Source: Woeseiaceae bacterium
GTDB taxonomy: Bacteria > Pseudomonadota > Gammaproteobacteria > Steroidobacterales > Woeseiaceae
Length of the DNA: 52,983 nt
NCBI GenBank assembly: GCA_029246105.1
Contig: JAQWOA010000029.1
Location: 1-52,983 of the forward strand
Direction of reading: 5' to 3'
Position 1 is the first letter of the stretch; every line of letters starts with the position of its first letter. The position numbers were made by a program, and so were the translations under genes. Of the stretch, positions 35,406 through 45,024 are shown one piece after another. The notes beneath the pieces are model-generated. The model did not search any database. It was given only the letters and a program-made list of their open reading frames with translations, and had not been told where the DNA came from.

Positions 35406-37562
35406 ATGAAGTCTGCTGTGAATATGAAAACACACACGGTTACTGACGTTACATTTCAGCCCGCATCACTGGATATATGGGATACGAAATATCGGTTAAC
35501 AGCTAAGGATGGCTCAAAAATCGATGAGAATATTGATGACACCTACAAGAGAGTTGCTAAAGCGCTAGCTGACGTAGAGATCGAATCAAAGCGCGAACAC
35601 TATTTTAAGGAATTTCTCTGGGCGCTTCGTTCTGGGGCAATTCCGGCTGGTCGTATTATTTCCAATGCAGGCGCTCGAGAGCACAAGCCAGCAACTTCTA
35701 CGATTAACTGCACGGTGTCTGGCACTGTTGGTGACTCGATGGGCAGTATTCTCGACAAGGTTCATGAAGCAGGGCTCACTCTAAAGGCCGGTTGTGGAAT
35801 TGGTTATGAGTTTTCAACACTACGCCCAAAGGGAGCCTATGTGACAGGAGCTGGCGCGCATACATCTGGTCCTTTGTCATTCATGGATATTTACGACAAG
35901 ATGTGCTTTACCGTTTCATCGGCTGGTGGACGCCGTGGCGCACAAATGGGTACCTTCGACGTAGGTCATCCGGATGTCGTAGAATTTATTCGTGCTAAAC
36001 GTGAAGATGGTCGCTTGCGGCAGTTTAATCTTTCTTTGCTCGTGACTGATGAATTTATGCAGGCAGTTATCAATGAAGATGAATGGAAACTCGCATTTCC
36101 GGTCACATCGAAAGAGGTTGATGTTGACGGACTTGATGTTTCTGATGAGTCACAGTTTGTATGGCGAGAATGGCCTGAAGTTGGTGATTATGTGTTGAGC
36201 AGTGAGGGCTTAGCAGCATGTAAAATCTATAAGACTTTGCCTGCTCGACGAGTCTGGGACATGATCATGGCACTAACTTATGATTTCGCGGAGCCTGGTT
36301 TCGTGCTTATCGATAAAGTTAATGAAATGAACAATAACTGGTTTTGTGAAAATATTAGAGCAACCAATCCGTGCGGAGAGCAACCATTACCACCATACGG
36401 TTCTTGCTTGTTAGGCTCGGTGAATCTAACGCGCTTTGTCGATAAGCCGTTTACTGAGAATGCTACGTTTGATTGGGGTGGCTTCCGCAAAGTAGTCAAA
36501 GTCTTTACACGAATGCTTGATAATGTTGTTGAGATTAACGGATTGCCATTGCCTCAGCAGCGCAATGAAATTCAGCGTAAACGTCGCCATGGTATGGGCT
36601 TCTTAGGTCTTGGTTCGTCAATTACAATGATGCGCATGAAATATGGTGAGCCCGCCGCCGTTGAATTTACAGAAGAGGTTTCGCGTCAGTTGGCGATAGC
36701 CGGCTGGGAGGAAGCCCTCGAACTGGCTGAAGAAAAAGGGCCGGCACCGATAATGAATGAGAATTTTGAAGTGACCGATGAAATGTTATCTAAGCGTCCT
36801 GAGATGCACAATGACGGTTACAAAGTTGGCGACATGGTGCCAGGACGTATACTGCATGCTCGTTATAGTCGCTATATGCAGTTGGTGGCTGCCGAAGCGC
36901 CAGAACTAATTGAAAAACTCGCCGAAATAGGTGCGCGTTTCACTCACCACAGTTCGATTGCACCGACAGGTACAATTTCTCTATCTTTGGCAAATAATTC
37001 CAGTAATGGTATTGAGCCGAGCTTCGCGCATCACTATTTTCGCAATGTGATTCGAGAGGGTAAAAAGACCAAGGAGAAGGTCGACGTTTTTTCATTTGAA
37101 TTACTCGCTTACCGCGAGATAATTGACGCTGGGGCGATGCCAGGCGGGATGGGTGATGATCTGGGTTCTGGTAATTTGCCAGAATATTTCACCGTAGCTG
37201 ATGAGGTGTCACCAAAACAGCACGTTGATATTCAGGCTGCGGCGCAAAAATGGATCGACTCTTCGATTTCCAAGACGGCAAATGTGCCGACTGATTACAA
37301 CTATGATGATTTCAAAGATATTTACTTATATGCGTATCAGCAAGGCTTGAAGGGCTGCACAACGTTCCGATTTAATCCAGAAGCGTTTCAGGGTGTTCTC
37401 GTGAAAGAGAAAGACCTTAAGAATACGCAGTACAGTTTTACGCTTGATGATGGCTCAAAAGTTGATCTTAAGGGCGATGAAGAGATTGAGTATGATGGTG
37501 AAGTGCATACGGCGGCTAATTTGTTCGATGCTTTAAAGGAAGGCTATTACGGTAAGTTTTAA
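35406..37562 (+). CDS. nrdJ: Adenosylcobalamin-dependent ribonucleotide reductase (class II), catalytic part NrdJa
   Basis: It reduces ribonucleotides to deoxyribonucleotides using a thiyl radical generated from coenzyme B12, with no oxygen requirement. The 718-aa protein has the redox cysteine Cys102 (TINCTVSG). The finger-loop radical site is NPCGE at residues 321-325 (Asn321, Cys323, Glu325), and the second redox cysteine is Cys334 in PPYGSCLLGS. APTGTISLSLANNSSNGIEPSF is the phosphate-binding region. The C-terminal zinc/CxxC tail is missing here and is encoded by the next gene, so the enzyme is split as in Pseudomonas. The ATG follows a GGAGGGGG site. A second ATG six codons on is possible. 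Confidence 0.95.
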   Translation: MKSAVNMKTHTVTDVTFQPASLDIWDTKYRLTAKDGSKIDENIDDTYKRVAKALADVEIESKREHYFKEFLWALRSGAIPAGRIISNAGAREHKPATSTINCTVSGTVGDSMGSILDKVHEAGLTLKAGCGIGYEFSTLRPKGAYVTGAGAHTSGPLSFMDIYDKMCFTVSSAGGRRGAQMGTFDVGHPDVVEFIRAKREDGRLRQFNLSLLVTDEFMQAVINEDEWKLAFPVTSKEVDVDGLDVSDESQFVWREWPEVGDYVLSSEGLAACKIYKTLPARRVWDMIMALTYDFAEPGFVLIDKVNEMNNNWFCENIRATNPCGEQPLPPYGSCLLGSVNLTRFVDKPFTENATFDWGGFRKVVKVFTRMLDNVVEINGLPLPQQRNEIQRKRRHGMGFLGLGSSITMMRMKYGEPAAVEFTEEVSRQLAIAGWEEALELAEEKGPAPIMNENFEVTDEMLSKRPEMHNDGYKVGDMVPGRILHARYSRYMQLVAAEAPELIEKLAEIGARFTHHSSIAPTGTISLSLANNSSNGIEPSFAHHYFRNVIREGKKTKEKVDVFSFELLAYREIIDAGAMPGGMGDDLGSGNLPEYFTVADEVSPKQHVDIQAAAQKWIDSSISKTANVPTDYNYDDFKDIYLYAYQQGLKGCTTFRFNPEAFQGVLVKEKDLKNTQYSFTLDDGSKVDLKGDEEIEYDGEVHTAANLFDALKEGYYGKF

Positions 37563-37576
37563 GTGGTAAGAAATTA

Positions 37577-38281
37577 ATGATCAAAATAGATAAAAAAATT
37601 GTGGGTTATGCGGTAAATCAACCGGAAGCCGAAACGAAAGAGACTAAGAAGGACTTTCCTCGCGAAGGTGGCGGTGATCGAGCTGAAGTAATTCGTATGC
37701 ATGAAAAGCTTGATCGACCTGATATGCTAATCGGGTCCACTTACAAAGTGAAAACGCCAGTTTCCGACCATGCAATGTACGTGACGATTAATGACATCAT
37801 TCTTAATGAAGGTACAGAATATGAGAAACGTCGACCCTTTGAGATTTTTATCAATTCTAAAAACCTCGATCATTATCAATGGATTGTCGCGCTGACTCGA
37901 ATTATTTCAGCAGTATTCCGTAAAGGTGGTGACGTGACATTTTTAGTGGAGGAGCTTAAGGCTGTATTCGATCCGCGTGGCGGTTATTGGCAGCCCGGTG
38001 GCAAATTTATGCCTTCAATTATTGCTGAACTTGGCCATGTTGTTGAAAGGCATCTGATCATGATTGGCATGCTAGCAGCGCCAGAATTGGATGCAGGTCA
38101 GCAACAGTTGATCGCTGAGAAACGTGCAGAGTTTGAAGAATCAAAAAAGCAGCAAGATGCGTTTACTGATAGTACATATCCTGAAGGCGCCCAGCTTTGC
38201 AATAAATGCAGCACCGCTTCTGTGATTATGATGGATGGTTGTCAAACCTGCTTATCATGTGGCGATAGCAAATGCGGTTAG
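37577..38281 (+). CDS. Class II ribonucleotide reductase C-terminal component NrdJb
   Basis: This 234-aa protein corresponds to the C-terminal TSCPD-like domain and cysteine tail of undivided NrdJ enzymes. It carries DHAMYVTINDIILNEG and RRPFEIFINSKNLDHYQWIVALTRIISAVFRKGGD (about residues 78-120). The tail is Cys-rich: CNKCSTASVIMMDGCQTCLSCGDSKCG. That tail would shuttle electrons to the active-site disulfide or bind zinc. It lies 14 nt after nrdJa, so both are certainly cotranscribed and their products should form one enzyme. The equivalent split pair is known from Pseudomonas. Confidence 0.92.
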   Translation: MIKIDKKIVGYAVNQPEAETKETKKDFPREGGGDRAEVIRMHEKLDRPDMLIGSTYKVKTPVSDHAMYVTINDIILNEGTEYEKRRPFEIFINSKNLDHYQWIVALTRIISAVFRKGGDVTFLVEELKAVFDPRGGYWQPGGKFMPSIIAELGHVVERHLIMIGMLAAPELDAGQQQLIAEKRAEFEESKKQQDAFTDSTYPEGAQLCNKCSTASVIMMDGCQTCLSCGDSKCG

Positions 38282-38349
38282 GTTAAGAGTAGCGAACTAT
38301 CGGTGTCGTGCCAGCGACCAATTTCGGACTATCGTGATAAAATCCACAC

Positions 38350-39768
38350 GTGGCTATAACTATTCCTGATTTTTCTAAGACACATGTCGTCGTAGCCGGT
38401 GATGTGATGCTCGATCGCTATCTGTTCGGCTCAACCGATCAAATTTCTCCAGAAGCACCTGTTCCTGTCGTTCATGTCCAAGAAACCGACGACCGACCAG
38501 GCGGTGCTGCTAACGTTGCTATTAATTTGGCGAGTCTCGGCGGCAGTACACACCTCATTGGTATAGTTGGTGAGGATGATGCAGGAAATATATTACAAAA
38601 AATTTTGGTACAAAATGGTATTGAGTGTGATTTTCATCGCGTTATAGATCGGCCAACTACTACTAAAACACGAGTCCAAAGTCGTGGTCAGCAATTAATT
38701 CGTCTCGATGAAGAGAGTACAACGGCCATACATCGTGAAGAAATTGTTAACGCCTTAAGACAATCTATACTGGGCGCCGGTGCAGTGGTTTTGTCTGATT
38801 ATGGCAAAGGCACCTTGAGTAATATTGAAATGATGATTTCTGCTTGTCGGGAAGCAAAAGTGCCTGTTTTAATTGATCCCAAGGGTAGCGATTTTGATCG
38901 TTATCACGGAGCATCTCTGATCACACCGAATCAAGCAGAGTTTGAAGCGGTCGCAGGCGCTTGTGAATCAAATGAAAAACTGGTCAGTCAAGCACGTAGG
39001 ATGATTGATGATCTTGATCTTGACGCGATATTGGTTACTCGAAGCGAAAAAGGAATGCTATTGGTCGAAGCGGGTATGGAGCCAGTATTCCTAAAGACTC
39101 AGGCTCGAGAAGTTTATGACGTCACGGGTGCTGGCGATACAGTTATCGCGATAATGGCTGGTGCGTTGGCCAGTGGTTATGACATGCCATCTTCAGCTGC
39201 TCTGGCAAATATTGCGGCTAGCCTTGTTGTTCGAAAAATTGGTGTAGCAACTGTTACGCCAGGTGAAATCAGCATTGCCTTACATCAACGTGGAGAAGGC
39301 GGACGCGGGGTGGTTGGGCTCGATGAGCTAAAGTTGATGGTATCGGAATCTCGTGAGCGAGGTGAATCGATCATTATGACTAATGGTTGTTTTGATGTAC
39401 TGCATGCCGGTCATGTCTCTTATTTAGAGGAAGCAAAAGGGCTTGGTGATCGTTTGATTATCGCTGTAAACGATGATGCTTCAGTAAAGCGTCTGAAGGG
39501 TGAATCCAGACCCATTAATTCGATTGAGGTTCGATTGCTGGTCCTGGCAGGATTAGCTGCTGTCGATTGGGTCGTGCCTTTTTCTACCGATACGCCGGAA
39601 TCACTGATTGCAGATATTCTTCCAGATGTGCTTGTCAAAGGCGGTGATTATAAGCCAGTTGATATTGCAGGAGCGAGAGACGTTCTTAATAATGGTGGCG
39701 AAGTGCGAGTGTTGGGCTTCCGTGATGGGCATTCGTCTAGTTATATAATTGATAAGCTCCAAGACTAG
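38350..39768 (+). CDS. hldE: Bifunctional heptose-7-phosphate kinase / heptose-1-phosphate adenylyltransferase HldE
   Basis: It supplies ADP-heptose for the LPS inner core. The 472-aa protein fuses a PfkB-type kinase (residues about 1-315; AGDVMLDRYLFG, the DDRPGGAANVA region, and DVTGAGDTVIAIMAG with the catalytic Asp) to a cytidylyltransferase-like domain (about 340-472; TNGCFDVLHAGHVSYL with HxGH). It starts with GTG and has no clear ribosome site. Its stop overlaps the waaA start by one base, so the two LPS genes form a coupled operon. Confidence 0.97.
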   Translation: MAITIPDFSKTHVVVAGDVMLDRYLFGSTDQISPEAPVPVVHVQETDDRPGGAANVAINLASLGGSTHLIGIVGEDDAGNILQKILVQNGIECDFHRVIDRPTTTKTRVQSRGQQLIRLDEESTTAIHREEIVNALRQSILGAGAVVLSDYGKGTLSNIEMMISACREAKVPVLIDPKGSDFDRYHGASLITPNQAEFEAVAGACESNEKLVSQARRMIDDLDLDAILVTRSEKGMLLVEAGMEPVFLKTQAREVYDVTGAGDTVIAIMAGALASGYDMPSSAALANIAASLVVRKIGVATVTPGEISIALHQRGEGGRGVVGLDELKLMVSESRERGESIIMTNGCFDVLHAGHVSYLEEAKGLGDRLIIAVNDDASVKRLKGESRPINSIEVRLLVLAGLAAVDWVVPFSTDTPESLIADILPDVLVKGGDYKPVDIAGARDVLNNGGEVRVLGFRDGHSSSYIIDKLQD

Positions 39769-41045
39769 TGCATTTTTTTTATAATTTTCTTACCTATCTA
39801 TTGCTGATTCCATTTACCTTCTATTGGCTCATTAAAGGTATTGGTAATCGCTCATATTTGGATAGGTTGCCGCAGAGATTTGGATTTGGCTTTCCAAAAC
39901 TTCAAAACAGCATCTGGGTCCATGCTGTTTCAGTTGGTGAGGTGCAGGCAGCAATTCCATTAATTCGTATGCTGACGGAGCGTTTTCCGTCACAGAAAAT
40001 AGTTGTTACTACCGTGACACCAACAGGTGCATCTCGAGTTGCCGAGCTGTTTGGTGAAGCAGTAGTGCATTGCTATATTCCATTCGAATTTCCGAATGCT
40101 ATTCATAGTTTTTTTAATTCGATCGAACCACGAGTAGCCATGATAATGGAGACTGAGATCTGGCCAAACCTTTACCGTGGTTGTGGTACTCGAAATACCC
40201 CTTTGATACTTGTAAGTGCACGTATTTCTGCCAGATCAATCCCAGGTTATCGGCGATTGATGCCGCTTATCCGAGAAACTTTGTCGCATGGCATTATTAT
40301 TGCGGCGCAATCCCAGGCAGATGCTGATCGTTTTGTTGAGTTGGGGGTGAACCCCAAGCGAACGCATGTAATAGGGAACATAAAATTTGACATCGAAAAT
40401 GATCAGGCCATTGTTAGTATGGGTAAAAAAGTACGAAACACACTTTTCCCAAATCGACCGGTTTGGATTGCTGCCAGCACTCATGATGGTGAGGAGCAAC
40501 AGGTCCTTGAAGCACATCGAGCATTACTCAAGACATACCCAGATCTACTGTTAGTTCTTGTTCCGCGGCATCCGGAACGATTCACTGGAGTGAGGGACCT
40601 AATTGAGAAGTCTTCATTTACAGTTATATCTAGAACTGAAGATAAACCTACTACCGCACTTACCGAAGTTTTTCTCTTGGATACCATGGGAGAAGTCCGA
40701 CTTTTCTTTGCAGCCAGTGATATTTCATTTATTGGAGGAAGCTTGGTGCCGATAGGCGGCCACAATTTACTCGAGCCGGCGGTGCAGGGCTTACCAATCA
40801 TCACGGGACCATATTTTTCTAATGCCGAAGGTGTCGCTGAGAGTTTCATTAAGCACAGCGCATGCCGCATCGTCGCGAATGGAGAAGAGCTGACCATTGC
40901 TGTTGCGACTTTATTGGATGATTCAGATACAGCATCGAAGATGGGTGAAAAGGGTCTGAAGATCATTGAGCGAAGCCGTGGTTCGCTAAAACGCCTTTTG
41001 GTATTGCTGGAGCCGCTTCTCAGTGACGAGCAAATTACGGACTAA
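39768..41045 (+). CDS. waaA: 3-deoxy-D-manno-octulosonic acid (Kdo) transferase WaaA
   Basis: It adds Kdo to lipid A precursor at the inner membrane. The 425-aa protein has an N-terminal membrane anchor (residues about 3-22) and the family motif WVHAVSVGEVQAAIPLI, whose Glu is the catalytic base. Further segments are VVTTVTPTGA, EIWPNLYRGC and SFIGGSLVPIGGHNLLEPA. The start is GTG, overlapping the hldE stop by one base (TAGTG). It converges with tolC, whose stop codon overlaps by 2-3 bases. Confidence 0.96.
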   Translation: MHFFYNFLTYLLLIPFTFYWLIKGIGNRSYLDRLPQRFGFGFPKLQNSIWVHAVSVGEVQAAIPLIRMLTERFPSQKIVVTTVTPTGASRVAELFGEAVVHCYIPFEFPNAIHSFFNSIEPRVAMIMETEIWPNLYRGCGTRNTPLILVSARISARSIPGYRRLMPLIRETLSHGIIIAAQSQADADRFVELGVNPKRTHVIGNIKFDIENDQAIVSMGKKVRNTLFPNRPVWIAASTHDGEEQQVLEAHRALLKTYPDLLLVLVPRHPERFTGVRDLIEKSSFTVISRTEDKPTTALTEVFLLDTMGEVRLFFAASDISFIGGSLVPIGGHNLLEPAVQGLPIITGPYFSNAEGVAESFIKHSACRIVANGEELTIAVATLLDDSDTASKMGEKGLKIIERSRGSLKRLLVLLEPLLSDEQITD

Positions 41046-42445
41046 AAGAGCTTTTTTAATTTTTGGGCTTGAGCCTCTTCAGGAGACGCACGATCTCTAA
41101 GCCATTTGTCGATCAATTCTAAATCTTGCACCTGTAATATACCTGCAGACTGCTTCAATCGAAGAACATTCATGATGTAATTGTAACGGCTTTGGTAAAA
41201 ATTCGTGATTGCGGCATGCATAGAAAATTGTGAGTTGAGCACTTCAATAATCGTTCTTGTGCCCACTTCGTAACCGGCTTGTGTTGCTTGCAATGCTGTT
41301 TGACTGGATGTCACCGCTCGATCAAATGCTTTTACGCGACTCATTTCAGCATTAACACCGAGATATGCATCACGAGCTTGACGTTCCGTTTCACGCGTTA
41401 TGCGCTGCAATTGCTCACGGCTAGCACGATGTAGATAGACAGCTTCTTTTACTCGCGATGAATTATACCCACCGGAAAATAATGGCACAGTAAGTTGTAG
41501 TGATATTTGATCACGCGTGTTGGTGTCATCAAAAATATTCGTGGTATTGCCAGAAGTTACGATAAAGTCACCTTCTGATGTTGACTCGCTGGTGCTGACA
41601 ACTAAATCAAGTGATGGATAGTGTCCGTTTCTACGGAACGATATTTCTTCTCGAGCAAGTTTTTCGTCAAGTCGGCTAGCAACGAGATTAAGGTTTTGCC
41701 CTAGTGACAGATTGATCCAGTTTTCTTCATTATTGGGTACAGGATTGAGTAATGGAAAATCTTCACCTGGCGCATTGAGTTTCGTGATGTACTGTCCAGT
41801 AATTTCACGCATAAACTCGCGAGCGTTGGCGAGAGTGCGTTTCGCATCAATTATATCGGCTATCGATTGATCGTAAGCAGCTTGGGATTCTTGCACATCC
41901 GTAATTGCGATCAAGCCAACATCGAACCGTTTCTTTGCTTGCTCTAATTGTCGAGCGATAGCTTCGCCGTTGGCTTGTCTAGACATCAATTTGTCTTCAG
42001 CAGCAAGAACTTCAAAATAGCGCTGCGCTACTCGTATGATAAGGTTTTGCTGCGCCGCTTCGCGAACAGCCTCAGCCTTCGCTACTATTTTATCAGCGCG
42101 TCTGAGGTTAATGATTTGATCCCAACGAAACAAAGACTGTCTGAGACTAACACCCCAATTTGTGTTATTGGAGTCCTGATCAAATGTCCGCTCAATAAAT
42201 CGCAATCCGGAAGTGTTGGTATTGTCCCAATTTCCTGTTGCCTGAATTTGTGGCATTAGGACACCACGTGCCTGTGGCTTGGCTTCAAGTGAAGCGAGTC
42301 GCCTAGCTTCTGCCTCATGGATCTGAGGATCCCCCTGCAAAGCTTGCTGATAGACTTCCAACAATGAGGCTGAATGGGCTGAACTTGCAAGCGTAAAAAC
42401 GCTCAAGGTCAATATTAGTATTCTGATTTTATGAGCTTTTTTCAT
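41042..42445 (-). CDS. tolC: TolC-family outer-membrane efflux protein
   Basis: It forms the trimeric outer-membrane channel of type I secretion and multidrug efflux systems. The 467-aa protein has a Sec signal (residues 1-26, ending AHSA) and two OEP repeats (about residues 28-220 and 235-440). Characteristic pieces are SLLEVYQQALQGDPQI at the mature start and YEVGTRTIIEVLNSQ in the second repeat. Length and start (MKKAHKIRIL) are standard for the TolC type. No inner-membrane partner is adjacent, consistent with a shared outer channel. Confidence 0.94.
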   Translation of the reverse strand: MKKAHKIRILILTLSVFTLASSAHSASLLEVYQQALQGDPQIHEAEARRLASLEAKPQARGVLMPQIQATGNWDNTNTSGLRFIERTFDQDSNNTNWGVSLRQSLFRWDQIINLRRADKIVAKAEAVREAAQQNLIIRVAQRYFEVLAAEDKLMSRQANGEAIARQLEQAKKRFDVGLIAITDVQESQAAYDQSIADIIDAKRTLANAREFMREITGQYITKLNAPGEDFPLLNPVPNNEENWINLSLGQNLNLVASRLDEKLAREEISFRRNGHYPSLDLVVSTSESTSEGDFIVTSGNTTNIFDDTNTRDQISLQLTVPLFSGGYNSSRVKEAVYLHRASREQLQRITRETERQARDAYLGVNAEMSRVKAFDRAVTSSQTALQATQAGYEVGTRTIIEVLNSQFSMHAAITNFYQSRYNYIMNVLRLKQSAGILQVQDLELIDKWLRDRASPEEAQAQKLKKLF

Positions 42446-42813
42446 TCTATTTCCGCTTCAGAATTAAAATTCACAAATATCTTTAGTGTTATGGTCTTAT
42501 AAAACACTAAATCAGTTGGAATATTCTCCTATCGTAACTTAGATGTAAAAGTGCGAACAGATTTCACCTGATTTAAATTATTTTCTTAAAGTGAATTTAC
42601 ATTAATGTACGTCATTCGTTAATGACAACAGATTAATAGCAAAATACAGTATCTCTTTGCAGACTATCTTCGTCAATTCGTGCAGTACTTCCATTATGTT
42701 TATTGTGCCAATAGCAAAAAGCTGAAGGAATCAGAAGAAACTTTCTATACATAAAAATAGCCGCTGAACAAATTCAGCAGCTATTTAATCAAATTGACTT
42801 TTGCTAGTATATT
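42446..42813. other. Intergenic region upstream of tolC, downstream of hppA
   Basis: About 370 nt. It holds the hppA terminator hairpin (42753-42785) and, to its left, the AT-rich tolC promoter region. No gene is supported. Confidence 0.6.
42753..42785 (-). terminator. Intrinsic terminator of hppA
   Basis: On the minus strand AAATAGCTGCTGAA pairs with TTCAGCGGCTATTT (one mismatch) around a 4-nt loop and then runs into T residues. It is about 29 nt after the hppA stop. The A/T flanks make it potentially bidirectional. Confidence 0.85.
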
Positions 42814-44853
42814 TTACATGAGCGGAACCATCAGCAATGCAACGATATTGATGATTTTAATTAATGGATTGATTGCAGGGCCGGCCGTATCTTTATATGG
42901 GTCACCTACAGTGTCGCCCGTGATCGCTGCTTTATGAGCCTCAGAATTTTTACCTCCGCAGTTACCATCTTCTATGTACTTTTTGGCGTTATCCCATGCA
43001 CCACCTCCGGCAGTCATTGAGATAGCAACAAAGAGTCCCGTAATAATTGTACCAAGCAGCACGCCACCTAGTGCTTTAGGTCCGAGCAGTAAACCAACGA
43101 TTAAAGGCACGAGGATTGGTAGTAACGAAGGAGCAATCATTTCCTTGATCGCAGACTTAGTTAGTAAATCAACCGCACGACTGTAGTCAGGTTTGCCAGT
43201 GCCTTCCATGATGCCTGGAATTTCTCTGAACTGACGACGTACTTCGGTAACAACCGAAGCCGCAGCACGTCCAACAGCTTCCATTGCCATGGCGCCAAAC
43301 AGAAATGGCACCATGCCACCTATGAATAGGCCAATGATTACCATGTAATCATTCAGTAGGAACACCGAGTCAATACCAGCTTTATCCAATGCGTTCGTGT
43401 AATCAGCAAATAGAATTAAAGCTGCTAGACCAGCGGAACCAATTGCGTATCCCTTGGTGACAGCTTTGGTTGTGTTACCAACAGAATCGAGTTGGTCTGT
43501 AATTTTACGAACTTCTGCAGGAAGCTCCGCCATTTCAGCAATACCACCGGCGTTATCCGTGATTGGACCGAAAGCATCAAGAGCGACAATTACACCCGTC
43601 ATTGAAAGCATTACTGTTGCTGCAATAGCAACATTGTATAGACCAGCAAGATTGTCACCAGCTGGTGCTAGTTGAAATGCGCCCCATATACTTGCGCAAA
43701 CAGCAAGTACTGGCAATGCTGTTGCTTTCATTGAAATACCTAGGCCTGCAATGATGTTGGTCGCGTCACCGCTTAAGGATGCGTTAGCAATCGTTTTTAC
43801 AGGTCCATATTCAGTACTGGTGTAATACTCAGTAATAACAACCATAGCAGCTGTCAACGCTAGCCCGATAAGTGACGAATAGTAAATACCCATTGCGTTA
43901 CCACTCCCGGCCATCATTTTATTAGTGATGAAGTAGAATGCAATTATGGCCAGAATAGCTGCTACGATCATACCCTTGTATAGAGCACCCATGATTTTAC
44001 CGCCATCTGAGGTTCTAACAAAAAAGGTGCCGATAATTGAAGCTATGATCGATATTGCGCCAAGTACTAGTGGGTAAACAATCGCTTCTGAGCCATAGAC
44101 CACTGCAACCAGGCCACCGAGTAGCATAGTGGCGATGATAGTTACCGCGTAGGTCTCGAATAAGTCTGCAGCCATACCTGCACAATCACCAACATTATCA
44201 CCAACGTTGTCTGCAATAACAGCTGGATTGCGTGGATCATCTTCTGGAATACCAGCTTCAACTTTGCCTACCAAATCAGCGCCAACATCCGCGCCTTTTG
44301 TAAAGATGCCACCACCCAGTCGAGCGAAAATCGAAATTAGAGAGCCACCAAATGCTAGACCAACTAATGCATGAATCGCATCGTCCGTGCTGTATCCCAT
44401 GTCTAATAGAATCATATAATAACCTGCAACACCCAGTAGGCCGAGACCAACAACGAGCATGCCCGTAATAGCACCGCCGCGAAACGCGACATTTAACGCA
44501 GGATTTACACCTAATGTTGCAGCTTGGGCGGTACGCACATTGGCGCGAACTGAAACAAACATTCCAATATAACCAGCTAGAGCAGAGAGGAGTGAGCCGA
44601 TCGCAAATCCTATTGCGATGGTCCAGCCGAGCACTAAAGCTAAAGCGAAAAATATGACAATACCAACCATACCTATAGTCATGTACTGACGATTCATATA
44701 AGCATTGGCACCTTCTTGAATCGCTTGTTGTATTTCTTGCATGCGGTCATTTCCGGTCGGCTGCTTAATGATCCACTGAGTAGAAATAATTCCGTACAGC
44801 ACTGCAAGTAAGCCTGTACCGATCGAGAGCCAAAGGGCCATCTCGTCATTCAT
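42814..44853 (-). CDS. hppA: K+-insensitive H+-translocating membrane pyrophosphatase
   Basis: It couples PPi hydrolysis to proton pumping across the inner membrane. The 679-aa protein is almost entirely hydrophobic (about 16 helices). Substrate motifs [54 protein letters not shown] (about residues 178-230), DNAGGIAEM and the C-terminal [10 protein letters not shown]...[27 protein letters not shown] are intact. The ionic subtype marker reads NTTKAVTKG with Lys463, which is the potassium-independent signature (Ala there means K+-dependent). It is next to pfp, 171 nt away and on the same strand. A strong ribosome site AGGAGATG precedes the ATG. Confidence 0.96.
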   Translation of the reverse strand: MNDEMALWLSIGTGLLAVLYGIISTQWIIKQPTGNDRMQEIQQAIQEGANAYMNRQYMTIGMVGIVIFFALALVLGWTIAIGFAIGSLLSALAGYIGMFVSVRANVRTAQAATLGVNPALNVAFRGGAITGMLVVGLGLLGVAGYYMILLDMGYSTDDAIHALVGLAFGGSLISIFARLGGGIFTKGADVGADLVGKVEAGIPEDDPRNPAVIADNVGDNVGDCAGMAADLFETYAVTIIATMLLGGLVAVVYGSEAIVYPLVLGAISIIASIIGTFFVRTSDGGKIMGALYKGMIVAAILAIIAFYFITNKMMAGSGNAMGIYYSSLIGLALTAAMVVITEYYTSTEYGPVKTIANASLSGDATNIIAGLGISMKATALPVLAVCASIWGAFQLAPAGDNLAGLYNVAIAATVMLSMTGVIVALDAFGPITDNAGGIAEMAELPAEVRKITDQLDSVGNTTKAVTKGYAIGSAGLAALILFADYTNALDKAGIDSVFLLNDYMVIIGLFIGGMVPFLFGAMAMEAVGRAAASVVTEVRRQFREIPGIMEGTGKPDYSRAVDLLTKSAIKEMIAPSLLPILVPLIVGLLLGPKALGGVLLGTIITGLFVAISMTAGGGAWDNAKKYIEDGNCGGKNSEAHKAAITGDTVGDPYKDTAGPAINPLIKIINIVALLMVPLM

Positions 44854-45024
44854 TAGATCATCTCCTGATATGTGTGAAACTAAAAATGGAACACCATTGC
44901 AGCCGTCGATTGATTATCGGCGTCAAGGTGTCGTTTAATAAATTCTAAGCTTTTTGTTTTTACTTTCATTAGTGGTATTTTTTGACTTCAAATATAAGCA
45001 ATCACAGACCATAATGGCCGCGCA

